From Chloroflexota bacterium (GTDB lineage: Bacteria; Chloroflexota; Anaerolineae; Aggregatilineales; Ch27): a DNA stretch of 50,841 bases. Under the pieces are notes generated by a model. That model made no database searches. It saw only the letters and a list, made by a program, of their open reading frames with translations, and was not told the DNA's origin. Each line of letters starts with the position of its first letter. Within the stretch, counting starts at the first letter, position 1. This document shows positions 41,244 through 48,991 of the stretch, piece after piece. The translations under genes were made by a program, and so were the position numbers. The stretch lies in assembly GCA_019873685.1 (NCBI GenBank), contig JAIOAT010000021.1, positions 1 through 50,841 of the forward strand. The letters are read 5' to 3'.

Positions 41244-42851
41244 ATGTACGCAAGCATACCCGTACTAAGCCTCATCACGCTTACGCCGGCTGTTGCGGCG
41301 CTGCTGATCTTGCTGCTGCCCCGGACCGCCAAGCAGGAGGCGCGGATCATCGCGGCGGCGGCGACGGGCTTCAGCTTCTTGCTGGGCATCCTGATGTACT
41401 TCTCCTATGATGTCGCCTTCGCCAACGGGGCGCAGTCCGTCAGCGAGATGTTCCAGTTTCAGGAGAGCATCCCCTGGGTGGCGGCGCTGGGCATCAACTA
41501 TCACCTGGGCGTGGATGGCATCAGCGCGCCGATGGTGCTGCTGACCGGCTTTGCCTCGTTTGCCGGGGTGCTGATCTCGTGGGGCATTGAAGACCGTCCC
41601 CGCGAGTTCATGGCCTTCTTCCTGCTGCTGGTGGTGGGCGTGTATGGCGTCTTCGTGGCGATGGACCTGTTCGTGCTGTTCTTCTTCTACGAACTGGCCA
41701 TCTTCCCGATGTACCTGCTGATCGCTACCTGGGGCTGGAAGGAACTGCGCGAATACGCGGCCATGAAGCTGACCCTGTACATCCTGGTCGGCTCGGTGGT
41801 GGCGCTGGTCGGCATGCTGGTGCTGTACGTTGTCGCCGGGCAGGCGACCGGGACATACAGCTTCGACATGGTGCATATGCTCGAAGTCGCCCAGATGCCT
41901 GATTCGCCGTTCAATAACGCTGTGGCCGGGCTGGATGGCGTCACAATCGCCCGGCTGTGGTTCCCGCTGATCTTCATCGGCTTCGGTGTACTGGCCGGCG
42001 TCTTCCCCTTCCACAACTGGAGTCCGGACGGTCATGTGGCCGCGCCGACAGCTGTCTCGATGATCCATGCTGGTGTGCTGATGAAGCTCGGCGCGTACAG
42101 TGCGCTGCGCGTTGGCGTGCAGCTCCTGCCGGATGGCGCGCGGGCGCATCTGCCCTGGATCGTGTTCCTGACGCTGATCAATGTGGTGTATGGCGCGTTT
42201 ATCGCCATGCGCCAGCGGGACTTCAAGTATGTCATCGGTTTTTCGTCGGTCAGCCACATGGGCCTGGTGAGCATGGGCTGGGCGACGATGAACGTGACCG
42301 GCATGACCGGCGCGGGCCTGCAGATGTTCAGCCACGGCGCGATGACGGCGCTCTTCTTCTCCTGCGTCGGGATGGTCTACGACCGGGCGCACACCCGCGA
42401 CATTCCCAGTCTTGGCGGCTTCAGCCGCAAGATGCCGTGGGTGGCCTTCGCCTTCATCATCGGCGGCCTGGTCAGCATGGGCATGCCGGGGTTGAGTGGG
42501 TTTGTGGCGGAGTTCCCGATCTTCATGGGGTTGTGGGATGCCAGCCCGGTTATCCAGCTGGGGATCGGAAGCTGGGCGCTGGGCAACTACTTCGCGGTGA
42601 TCGCGATCGTGGCCGTGCTCGGCATCATCGTGACGGCGGCCTATGTGCTGCGTGTCGTGCAACAGGTGTTCTTTGGCGCCTTTAACGAGCAGCGGTACGC
42701 CGAAGTCGGCGACGTGACGATCCTGGATAAGGTGGCGCTGGCGATCCTGGTCGTCCCGCTGATCCTCCTGGGGGTGTGGCCGAGCATTATGGCGCCGATG
42801 ATCGAAAGCGCCGTCAGGCCGATCGCGCAGATGCTGCTGGGAGGTGCGTAA
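41244..42851 (+). CDS. Second NuoM-like antiporter subunit (NuoM2)
   Basis: 535 residues, clearly NuoM-like: NYHLGVDGISAPMVLLTGF, FFFYELAIFPMYLLIATWG (TM5 Glu kept), PFHNWSPDGHVAAPTAVSMIHAGVLMKLGAY (TM8 Lys kept) and GMPGLSGFVAEFPIF (TM12 Glu kept). The TM7 Lys found as K239 in copy 1 is Leu250 here (FGVLAGVFPFHNW). The two copies differ along their whole length, so this is not a recent duplication. It lies between nuoM and nuoN with tight spacing, so it should be made in equal amounts. Together with the enlarged NuoL lateral helix it fits the four-pump '2M' type of complex I described in other bacteria. ATG 41244 follows CAGGGGGA. Confidence 0.92.
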   Translation: MYASIPVLSLITLTPAVAALLILLLPRTAKQEARIIAAAATGFSFLLGILMYFSYDVAFANGAQSVSEMFQFQESIPWVAALGINYHLGVDGISAPMVLLTGFASFAGVLISWGIEDRPREFMAFFLLLVVGVYGVFVAMDLFVLFFFYELAIFPMYLLIATWGWKELREYAAMKLTLYILVGSVVALVGMLVLYVVAGQATGTYSFDMVHMLEVAQMPDSPFNNAVAGLDGVTIARLWFPLIFIGFGVLAGVFPFHNWSPDGHVAAPTAVSMIHAGVLMKLGAYSALRVGVQLLPDGARAHLPWIVFLTLINVVYGAFIAMRQRDFKYVIGFSSVSHMGLVSMGWATMNVTGMTGAGLQMFSHGAMTALFFSCVGMVYDRAHTRDIPSLGGFSRKMPWVAFAFIIGGLVSMGMPGLSGFVAEFPIFMGLWDASPVIQLGIGSWALGNYFAVIAIVAVLGIIVTAAYVLRVVQQVFFGAFNEQRYAEVGDVTILDKVALAILVVPLILLGVWPSIMAPMIESAVRPIAQMLLGGA

Positions 42852-44330
42852 TTGGACTTCCAAACGGTTGACTGGGGAACGAATCTGCTCGCCATTCTGC
42901 CGGAGATCCTGCTGACCCTCCTGGCAGTGGTGGTGCTGGCGCTGGACGCGATCTGGCCGGCGAGCCGGCGACGCCAGATCGGGATCATCGCTGGCGTGTC
43001 GATGTTCGGGATTGTGCTGGTGCTGCTGATCTTCTCCGCGCCGATCGCAGCGGCGGTGGAGGAACAGTTGATTCTGGGCGGGATGTTCCGGCACGACATC
43101 CTGACGCAGATCTTCCGCACGATGGTGATCCTGGCGGGCGGGCTGACCTGCCTGTTGAGCACCGACGCGCCGGGCGTGGGGCGCAAAGGGCATTACTACG
43201 CCCTGCTGATCATCGCCACGCTGGGCGCCAGCCTGATGAGCGCCGCCGCTGACCTGATCATGGCCTTTGTGGCCCTGGAAACCACCTCGATCACGCTCTA
43301 CATGCTGGCGGGTTTCCTGCGCGGCGACGAACGCTCGACGGAGGCTGGCGTCAAGTACTTCCTGTTTGGCGCGGTGATGTCAGCCATTCTGCTCTATGGC
43401 CTCAGCCTGCTGTACGGCTTTTCCGGCCAATCCAACTTCTACCTGCTGGCGGATGGGCTGAAGGCCAGCGGTGTGCCTGATCTGGCCGTGCTGCTGGCGC
43501 TGGTGATGTTGCTGGCAGGCTTCAGCTTCAAGATCAGCGCGGTGCCCTTCCACTTCTGGACGCCGGATGTCTATGAGGGCGCACCCACGCCGGTGACCGC
43601 CTTCCTGAGCGTGGCCAGCAAGGCGGCCAGCTTTGCCCTGCTGTTGCGGCTATTCATGGCCGTCTTCCCGGAATACGACCCGATCTGGGCGCTGGTGCTG
43701 GCGATTGCGTCCATAGTGACGATGACGCTGGGCAATGTGCTGGCCCTGCGGCAGAGCAACATCAAGCGGATGCTGGCCTATTCGTCGATTGCCCAGGCGG
43801 GGTATTCCCTGATCGGTGTGGTGGCCATTGGCGCGCAGAATGGCGCCGGCATGGCGGCGGTGATCTTCTATCTGTTCATGTACACGCTGACCAACCTGGC
43901 CGCCTTCGGTGTGGTGATCTACGTCAGCCGGGCGACCGGCAGCGAGAGAATCGCCGACTTCGCCGGTCTGAGCCGCCGTAGTCCGGCGCTGGCGCTGGTG
44001 TTGACGGTGGCCTTGCTTTCGCTGGGCGGCATCCCGCCAGCGGCAGGGTTTGTGGGGAAGTTCTTCCTGTTCCAGGCGGCGGTCGATTCCGGGCTGGCCT
44101 GGCTGGCCATTATCGGCGTGCTGAATGCGATCGTCGCCCTGTACTACTACCTGATGGTCGTCAAGGTGATGTACGTAGATCGCAGCGCCGATGAGGACAA
44201 ACCGCTGGCTGTGTCGCGGGCGGCAAGCTGGGCGCTCGTCCTGACGTCGGTCGGTGTGATCTTGCTCGGCGTGGTCGCCGCGCCGGTTTATGACTGGGCG
44301 TTGCGCGCCGGACAAGAGCTGCTGTTCTGA
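42852..44330 (+). CDS. nuoN: NuoN, antiporter-like pump subunit N
   Basis: Pumping subunit next to NuoK. 492 residues, about 14 helices. Motifs: FVALETTSITLYMLAGF (TM5 Glu), AGFSFKISAVPFHFWTPDVYEGAPTP (TM7 Lys), VASKAASFALLLR (TM8 Lys), LRQSNIKRMLAYSSIAQAGY and GGIPPAAGFVGKFFLF, where Lys replaces Glu as usual for NuoN. TTG 42852 directly abuts the nuoM2 stop and follows GGGAGGTG, so the unusual start is credible. Last gene of the operon, followed by a strong hairpin terminator. Confidence 0.95.
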   Translation: MDFQTVDWGTNLLAILPEILLTLLAVVVLALDAIWPASRRRQIGIIAGVSMFGIVLVLLIFSAPIAAAVEEQLILGGMFRHDILTQIFRTMVILAGGLTCLLSTDAPGVGRKGHYYALLIIATLGASLMSAAADLIMAFVALETTSITLYMLAGFLRGDERSTEAGVKYFLFGAVMSAILLYGLSLLYGFSGQSNFYLLADGLKASGVPDLAVLLALVMLLAGFSFKISAVPFHFWTPDVYEGAPTPVTAFLSVASKAASFALLLRLFMAVFPEYDPIWALVLAIASIVTMTLGNVLALRQSNIKRMLAYSSIAQAGYSLIGVVAIGAQNGAGMAAVIFYLFMYTLTNLAAFGVVIYVSRATGSERIADFAGLSRRSPALALVLTVALLSLGGIPPAAGFVGKFFLFQAAVDSGLAWLAIIGVLNAIVALYYYLMVVKVMYVDRSADEDKPLAVSRAASWALVLTSVGVILLGVVAAPVYDWALRAGQELLF

Positions 44331-44348
44331 TCGTAGTGAAGTGTTTTG

Positions 44349-44388
44349 CCGGGTGAGGGGCAGGGTTGTCCCTCACCCGGAAGTTTTA
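44349..44388 (+). terminator. terminator of the nuo operon
   Basis: Perfect 11-bp stem CCGGGTGAGGG (44349-44359) / CCCTCACCCGG (44370-44380), 10-base loop, then AAGTTTTA. It lies 18 bases after the nuoN stop. The remaining 230 bp before the ATP synthase genes hold only the promoter below. Confidence 0.85.
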
Positions 44389-44535
44389 TCGGCGGGTACA
44401 GCGCAGGCCGGTCGATGATTCCGGCGGTCTGCGGAAAATGAAGCAGGCGATAGGATTCCGGGAGGCGCCGGTGCGGCGGTACTGCCCGGAAACCAGAGTG
44501 CAGCAACATTTGTTTGTATCGTTATAGGACAAAAA

Positions 44536-44565
44536 TTGGCGATATTTGCGACCTTGTGATAGAAT
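44536..44565 (+). promoter_or_regulatory. promoter of the Fo (atp) operon
   Basis: TTGGCG (44536-44541), 18-base spacer, TAGAAT (44560-44565) with the extended element TGA just before it. The region is distinctly AT-rich compared with its surroundings. Leader of about 40 bases to the atpZ-like GTG. Confidence 0.6.
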
Positions 44566-44613
44566 GCACACGCCGCTGGCCAAGGGGGCCGGTATTCTGG
44601 AGAACAGCAGGCC

Positions 44614-44907
44614 GTGAGCGATGAACTGCCGCACCGCGAACCAACAGGCAGCCGCCCGCGCAATCTGACTTACGCCGCGATTGCCGGGCAGGCCGGGCTG
44701 GTCACCATCCTCGTGGTGTTTATCGCTTTGTTTGCGGGCCTGTGGCTGGACGCGCAGTTTGGCCTGCGCGGGCCGTTTACCATCGGCCTGCTGGCTCTCA
44801 GCGTGCCGGTCAGCCTCTTTCTGATGGTGCGGCTGGCGCTTTCCGCCACCGGTGCGATCCGGCCAGCTCGCCCGGAAGACCCAGCGACGATCGCCAAGGA
44901 GGATTAG
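44614..44907 (+). CDS. AtpZ/AtpI-like small membrane protein
   Basis: 97 residues with two membrane helices (about 24-46 and 54-76) linked by LDAQFGLRGPFTIG, a pattern of the AtpZ/AtpI family that precedes atpB in many operons and is thought to help assemble the c-ring or carry Mg/Ca. N-terminus hydrophilic, C-terminus PARPEDPATIAKED. Start GTG 44614 follows GGAG at 11 bases. First gene of the Fo operon, 46 bp before atpB. AtpZ versus AtpI cannot be fixed from so short a sequence. Confidence 0.75.
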   Translation: MSDELPHREPTGSRPRNLTYAAIAGQAGLVTILVVFIALFAGLWLDAQFGLRGPFTIGLLALSVPVSLFLMVRLALSATGAIRPARPEDPATIAKED

Positions 44908-44953
44908 TGATTGAGACAAACTACTGTTGATTGGCAGAGAGGAGGCTCATGCA

Positions 44954-46228
44954 GTGAATAAAACTCAACGGGGACTCCTCGTCCTGATCGGGATGGTGGT
45001 TTTTGTGGGGGTCTTTTGCCTGTGGATTCCCTTCATCCTGCTACCCGGGGCGGGCATCGGCGTGGCGTTGCCGGTGATTTACGTGCCGGGCGAAATCCTG
45101 GTCAAAGATGTGCTGGGCGAGGGGTTTCACCTTACCAATACGCTGGTCGGGGTGTTGCTGGCCGATCTGGTGATCATCCTGATCGTGCTGGCTGTGTACC
45201 TGAGCGGCGGAATCAAGAAGGTTCCGGGGCGGTTGCAAAGCCTGCTGGAGTTGCTGGTCGGCTTCATGTACAACTTCGCCAAGTCAGTTGCTGGCACCCG
45301 CGCCGGGCGGATCTTCCCGCTGGTGATGACCATCTTCTTCCTGTTGCTCATTGCCAACTGGCTGGAGCTGGTACCCGGCGTGGATAGCGTCGGGCTGCTC
45401 CACTGCGCCGAAGAAGGATTCAGCGGCTACCCGATCAACGTCGAAGATGGCCAGCCGCTGGAAGGCGTGATTTCCCTGCGCGTAACCAGTCCGCTGGACG
45501 CCGGTACGCGAGCCACCAAAGCCGACTACTGCGCCTGCGACGCGGTCAACCTGGGGCACTTCCCCGAGGGCAAGGAAGCCGCGTGTGTGGAGGCGCTGAC
45601 TGAAGCCGGGGTGGTGCTCCCGGCGGCGGCAGCAGAGGGTGGGCACAGCGAGGGTGAGGCGACCGCCAGCGATGAGACTCACGCCGAGGGCGAAGCGCAC
45701 GCTGGTCTGCCTGAAGAGATGATCACAGCGATCAGGTCCGCGGAGGAAGCCGGTCTGGTGCGCTCCGATATCTTCATCGTGACGCCATTTGTGCGTGCAG
45801 CGGCAACCGACCTGAACATGACGGTCGCGCTGGCTATTGTCGCCGTGATCATGGTGCAGGTCTATGGCGTGTGGTCGCTGGGGCCGGACTACTTCCAGAA
45901 GTTTCTCAACCTGCGCGCCCTGGGTAACCTGGGCAAGAAGCCACTGGGGCTGATCGACTTTGTGGTCGGCGTATTTGAGATCATCTCAGAATTCGCCAAG
46001 ATCATCAGTTTTGCCTTCCGTCTTTTCGGCAATATCTTCGCCGGGCAGGTGCTGCTGTTCATCATGGCCTTCCTGGCGGCGACGATGTTGCCGGTGATCT
46101 TTTACGCACTGGAGCTGTTTGTCGGCCTGATGCAGGCGTTCGTCTTCGCTGTGCTGACGCTGATTTTCAGCGCCCAGGCGATGCAAAGCCACCATCACGA
46201 AGAAGCGCACGGCGAGGCTCACAGCTAG
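44954..46228 (+). CDS. atpB: AtpB, ATP synthase Fo subunit a, with large extracytoplasmic insertion
   Basis: Proton-channel subunit a. 424 residues from GTG 44954 against about 240-300 usually. The core is normal: LESLLVGF-like LLELLVGFMYNFAKSVAG, IANWLELVPG, TDLNMTVALAIVAV, and the essential arginine R356 in SFAFRLFGNIFAGQ, followed by ALELFVGLMQAFVFAVL. Residues about 145-276, between the second and third core helices, form an insertion of roughly 110 residues. It holds four Cys (HC, YCAC, AAC) and a low-complexity His/Glu/Ala stretch (HSEGEATASDETHAEGEAHA); by family topology it lies outside the membrane. The C-terminus is also His-rich (SHHHEEAHGEAHS). GTG 44954 is preceded by GGAGG at 8 bases; a TTG at 44927 is less likely. 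Confidence 0.92.
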   Translation: MNKTQRGLLVLIGMVVFVGVFCLWIPFILLPGAGIGVALPVIYVPGEILVKDVLGEGFHLTNTLVGVLLADLVIILIVLAVYLSGGIKKVPGRLQSLLELLVGFMYNFAKSVAGTRAGRIFPLVMTIFFLLLIANWLELVPGVDSVGLLHCAEEGFSGYPINVEDGQPLEGVISLRVTSPLDAGTRATKADYCACDAVNLGHFPEGKEAACVEALTEAGVVLPAAAAEGGHSEGEATASDETHAEGEAHAGLPEEMITAIRSAEEAGLVRSDIFIVTPFVRAAATDLNMTVALAIVAVIMVQVYGVWSLGPDYFQKFLNLRALGNLGKKPLGLIDFVVGVFEIISEFAKIISFAFRLFGNIFAGQVLLFIMAFLAATMLPVIFYALELFVGLMQAFVFAVLTLIFSAQAMQSHHHEEAHGEAHS

Positions 46229-46260
46229 CGGTGGTGTGCAACTAAACCTGGTTCAGATAA

Positions 46261-46524
<264 letters not shown>

Positions 46525-46542
46525 GGGCAGGGGAGGCGATTT

Positions 46543-47244
46543 GTGGAAGCACTAGGGATTAATGCAGGGTTTGTCATCGCCCAGATCGTCAATTTTGGCG
46601 TGATCGTGCTGCTGCTGGGGGTCGCTCTGTGGCGCCCGCTGACCCGCACGCTGGATGAGCGGGCCATGAAGATCGCCCGGCAGCTTGAAGACGCCGAGGT
46701 TGCCGCCAAGGCCCGCGCCAACGCTGAAGCTGAAGCCGCCAAGATCCTCGACCAGGCCCGGCGTGAGGCCGCCAGAATTGCCGACGAAGCGCGTAGCCGC
46801 GGCGAGGAAGCGGGTCAGGGTCTGCTGGCCGAAGCCCGCGCCGAAGCGGAGAAAATCCTGGCTGACGCGCGGGAGAAAGCGATTGCCGAGCGCAACCGCC
46901 AGCTGGCCGATCTGCGCGATCAGGTCGCCGGGCTGGCGATGGCCGCCACCCGCAGGCTGATCGGGGCCTCGCTGGATGAGAAGCGCCAGCACGAACTGAT
47001 CAACCGCTTCTTTGCCGAGGTGCCAGAAAGCGCCCGCAATCTGAGCGGTGCCGTGGAAGTTACCTCCGCTCTGCCGCTGACGGCGGAAGAACAGGCCGAG
47101 GTCAAGCGGCGCACCGGCGCCAGTGAGGTCAGATTTGTAGTTGATCCGGAGATCATGGGCGGCCTGATCATCCGCGCCGGCAGCCGGGTGATCGACGGCA
47201 GTGTGCGCTCCGGTCTGCGGGAGATGGCCAGCCGGCTCAACTGA
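46543..47244 (+). CDS. atpF: AtpF, Fo subunit b fused to a delta-subunit C-terminal domain
   Basis: 233 residues. Residues 1-30 are the membrane anchor (FVIAQIVNFGVIVLLLGVALWRPL region), 35-135 the long Ala/Glu/Arg-rich right-handed coil of subunit b, and 135-165 the usual b ending (RLIGASLDEKRQHELINRFF). Residues about 170-233 match the C-terminal domain of subunit delta (OSCP): VEVTSALPLTAEEQAEV, then FVVDPEIMGGLIIRAG and the diagnostic VIDGSVRSGLREMASRL. The delta N-terminal helical bundle is absent. Fused b-delta proteins are known in mycobacteria but are longer and contain full delta. GTG 46543 follows GGGGAGG. No atpH, A, G, D or C follows. Confidence 0.9.
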   Translation: MEALGINAGFVIAQIVNFGVIVLLLGVALWRPLTRTLDERAMKIARQLEDAEVAAKARANAEAEAAKILDQARREAARIADEARSRGEEAGQGLLAEARAEAEKILADAREKAIAERNRQLADLRDQVAGLAMAATRRLIGASLDEKRQHELINRFFAEVPESARNLSGAVEVTSALPLTAEEQAEVKRRTGASEVRFVVDPEIMGGLIIRAGSRVIDGSVRSGLREMASRLN

Positions 47245-47281
47245 GACCAGCGGCAATCGCGCTGTTGTGTATAACCAGAAC

Positions 47282-47312
47282 AACCGGGGCCACGCCCCGG
47301 TTCCTTTTTTTT
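47282..47312 (+). terminator. strong Rho-independent terminator after atpF
   Basis: Perfect 9-bp stem AACCGGGGC (47282-47290) / GCCCCGGTT (47294-47302), CAC loop, then CCTTTTTTTT. The most classical terminator in the window; it shows that the Fo genes end here as an operon. Confidence 0.92.
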
Positions 47313-47345
47313 CGGCTGGGCGTCCCTCTCTGCCGGGATGTCTGG

Positions 47346-47351
47346 TATACT
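47346..47351 (+). promoter_or_regulatory. extended -10 promoter for murE
   Basis: TATACT preceded by the extended TGG element (47343-47345), 38 bases before the murE ATG and 34 bases after the atpF terminator. No good -35, as is common for extended -10 promoters. Confidence 0.5.
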
Positions 47352-47388
47352 CAGCAGGCCGTGCGGAACGGCTTAGCGAGGCTGGACG

Positions 47389-48915
47389 ATGCAATTCTTC
47401 GAACTACTGTCTTACCTGCCGGAAGCCGCGACCAGCGGCCCGGACGCAGTGATCAGCGCTCCGGTGACCGACAGCGCACAGGATGTGCAGCCGGGCGGGG
47501 TGTTTGTGGCCCGGCGGGGCGCGGTGGTTGATGGCCACGATCTGATCCCGGAGGCGGTTGCCCGCGGCGCGGCAGCGGTCATCGGGGAACGTGCGCCGGA
47601 TCAGGTGATCTGCCCGGTGCCTTACGCTGCTGTTCCCGACGCGCGGGCGGTGCTGGCCTTGCTCGCCGCGGCTTACCATGGCTTCCCGTCGCGGAAGATG
47701 GTTGTGATCGGCGTCACCGGGACGGATGGCAAGACAACCACCGTCTCCCTGATCCACAGCATCCTGCGGGCGGCGGGTCTCCGCGCCGGGATGATCAGCA
47801 CGGTCAGCGCAGTGATCGGCGGTGATGCCCTGGAGACGGGTCTGCATGTGACCACGCCCCGCGCTCCGGAGGTGCAGGGCTACCTGGCGCGCATGGCTGA
47901 GGCCGGGTTGACCCACTGCGTGCTGGAAGCGACCAGCCATGGCCTGGCTCAGGGCCGGGTTGACGCGGTGGATTTTGATGTCGCCGTGATCACCAATATT
48001 CAACACGAGCATCTGGATTATCACGGCACCTGGGAAGCTTACCGGGACGCCAAAGCGGAATTGTTCCGCAAGCTGCGCCGGTCGGCGTACAAGCCGGGCC
48101 AGGACAAGGTGGCGGTGATCAACGCCGACGACACGGCATCGGCGGATTTCCTGCGGGCTATCCCCGCTGATCGGCATCTGTTGTACGGTCTGGAGTCAGC
48201 GCCCGTTGATTTCCGGGCTGAGGCCGTGGCTTACCGGCCAGACGGCACGCATTTCAGCGTGCGCGGGCTGGCGGTGCATTCTCCGCTGGTTGGAGCCTAT
48301 AACGTCTCCAATGTGCTGGCGGCAATGGCTGCGGCTGCGGCGGTGGGCATCCCGCTGGAGACGATCGTCAAGGGCATTGCAGCGCTGCCGCCGATTCCGG
48401 GGCGGCTGGAGCGTGTTGACGAGGGGCAGGATTTCCTGGCGGTAGTGGATTTTGCCCATACGCCGAATGCCCTGCGGCAGGTTTTGACGGCGGCGCGGAC
48501 GCTGATCGCGCCGGGGCGGCGGGTGATCTGCGCGGTGGGCAGCGCCGGGCTGCGCGACCGGGCCAAACGGCGGATGATGGCGGCGATCGCCGCGGAACTG
48601 GCGGATTTCACCGTGCTGACGGCGGAGGACCCGCGCACCGAGTCGCTGGAGGCGATCCTGGCGGAGATGGCCGAGGGCTGTCGGGCCGCTGGCGGGGTGG
48701 AGGGTGTGACGTTCATCCGCGTGCCCGATCGCGGGCAGGCGCTCTATGAGGCGGTGCGGCGGGCCGGAACGGGCGATATCGTCCTGGCCTGCGGCAAGGG
48801 GCATGAGCAGAGCATGTGCTTTGGCGAGACGGAGTATCCCTGGGATGACCGGCAGGCGCTTCGGGCCGCGTTGCGCGGCCAGCCACTGGCTACACTGCCT
48901 ACCGCCCGCTCCTGA
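47389..48915 (+). CDS. murE: MurE, UDP-MurNAc-tripeptide synthetase
   Basis: Mur ligase adding the third amino acid to UDP-MurNAc-L-Ala-D-Glu. 508 residues: N-terminal UDP-binding domain (VTDSAQDVQPGGVFVARRG), central ATPase with P-loop GVTGTDGKTTT, HVTTPRAPEVQGYLARM, EATSHGLAQGRVDAV and NIQHEHLDYHGT, and the C-terminal domain with AVVDFAHTPNAL and LACGKGHEQ. The specificity loop reads E413-D-P-R416 instead of the DNPR of diaminopimelate-adding enzymes; the Arg is kept and the Asn is Asp. The third residue could therefore be diaminopimelate, lysine or ornithine. It lies far from the dcw cluster, with its own extended -10 promoter, and upstream of glycosyltransferase genes. Confidence 0.9.
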   Translation: MQFFELLSYLPEAATSGPDAVISAPVTDSAQDVQPGGVFVARRGAVVDGHDLIPEAVARGAAAVIGERAPDQVICPVPYAAVPDARAVLALLAAAYHGFPSRKMVVIGVTGTDGKTTTVSLIHSILRAAGLRAGMISTVSAVIGGDALETGLHVTTPRAPEVQGYLARMAEAGLTHCVLEATSHGLAQGRVDAVDFDVAVITNIQHEHLDYHGTWEAYRDAKAELFRKLRRSAYKPGQDKVAVINADDTASADFLRAIPADRHLLYGLESAPVDFRAEAVAYRPDGTHFSVRGLAVHSPLVGAYNVSNVLAAMAAAAAVGIPLETIVKGIAALPPIPGRLERVDEGQDFLAVVDFAHTPNALRQVLTAARTLIAPGRRVICAVGSAGLRDRAKRRMMAAIAAELADFTVLTAEDPRTESLEAILAEMAEGCRAAGGVEGVTFIRVPDRGQALYEAVRRAGTGDIVLACGKGHEQSMCFGETEYPWDDRQALRAALRGQPLATLPTARS

Positions 48916-48957
48916 CCGGCGTGGGGCAAGCGTTGTTTGAGCCTGACCGGGCTGTGG

Positions 48958-48963
48958 TAAACT
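48958..48963 (+). promoter_or_regulatory. possible extended -10 promoter for the glycosyltransferase
   Basis: TAAACT preceded by TGG (extended -10), 29 bases before the ATG; a TTGTTT lies 19 bases upstream of it. Weak-to-moderate candidate in the 76-bp gap after murE. Confidence 0.35.
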
Positions 48964-48991
48964 AGCAAGAGCAGGAGAGCAACCGAACGGC

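Noticed and set aside
41265-43193. 642-codon antisense frame opposite nuoM2 and nuoN
   Set aside because: Extremely His/Gln/Asp/Arg-rich composition, no hydrophobic core, and no start context; mirrors the codon pattern of the membrane proteins on the + strand.
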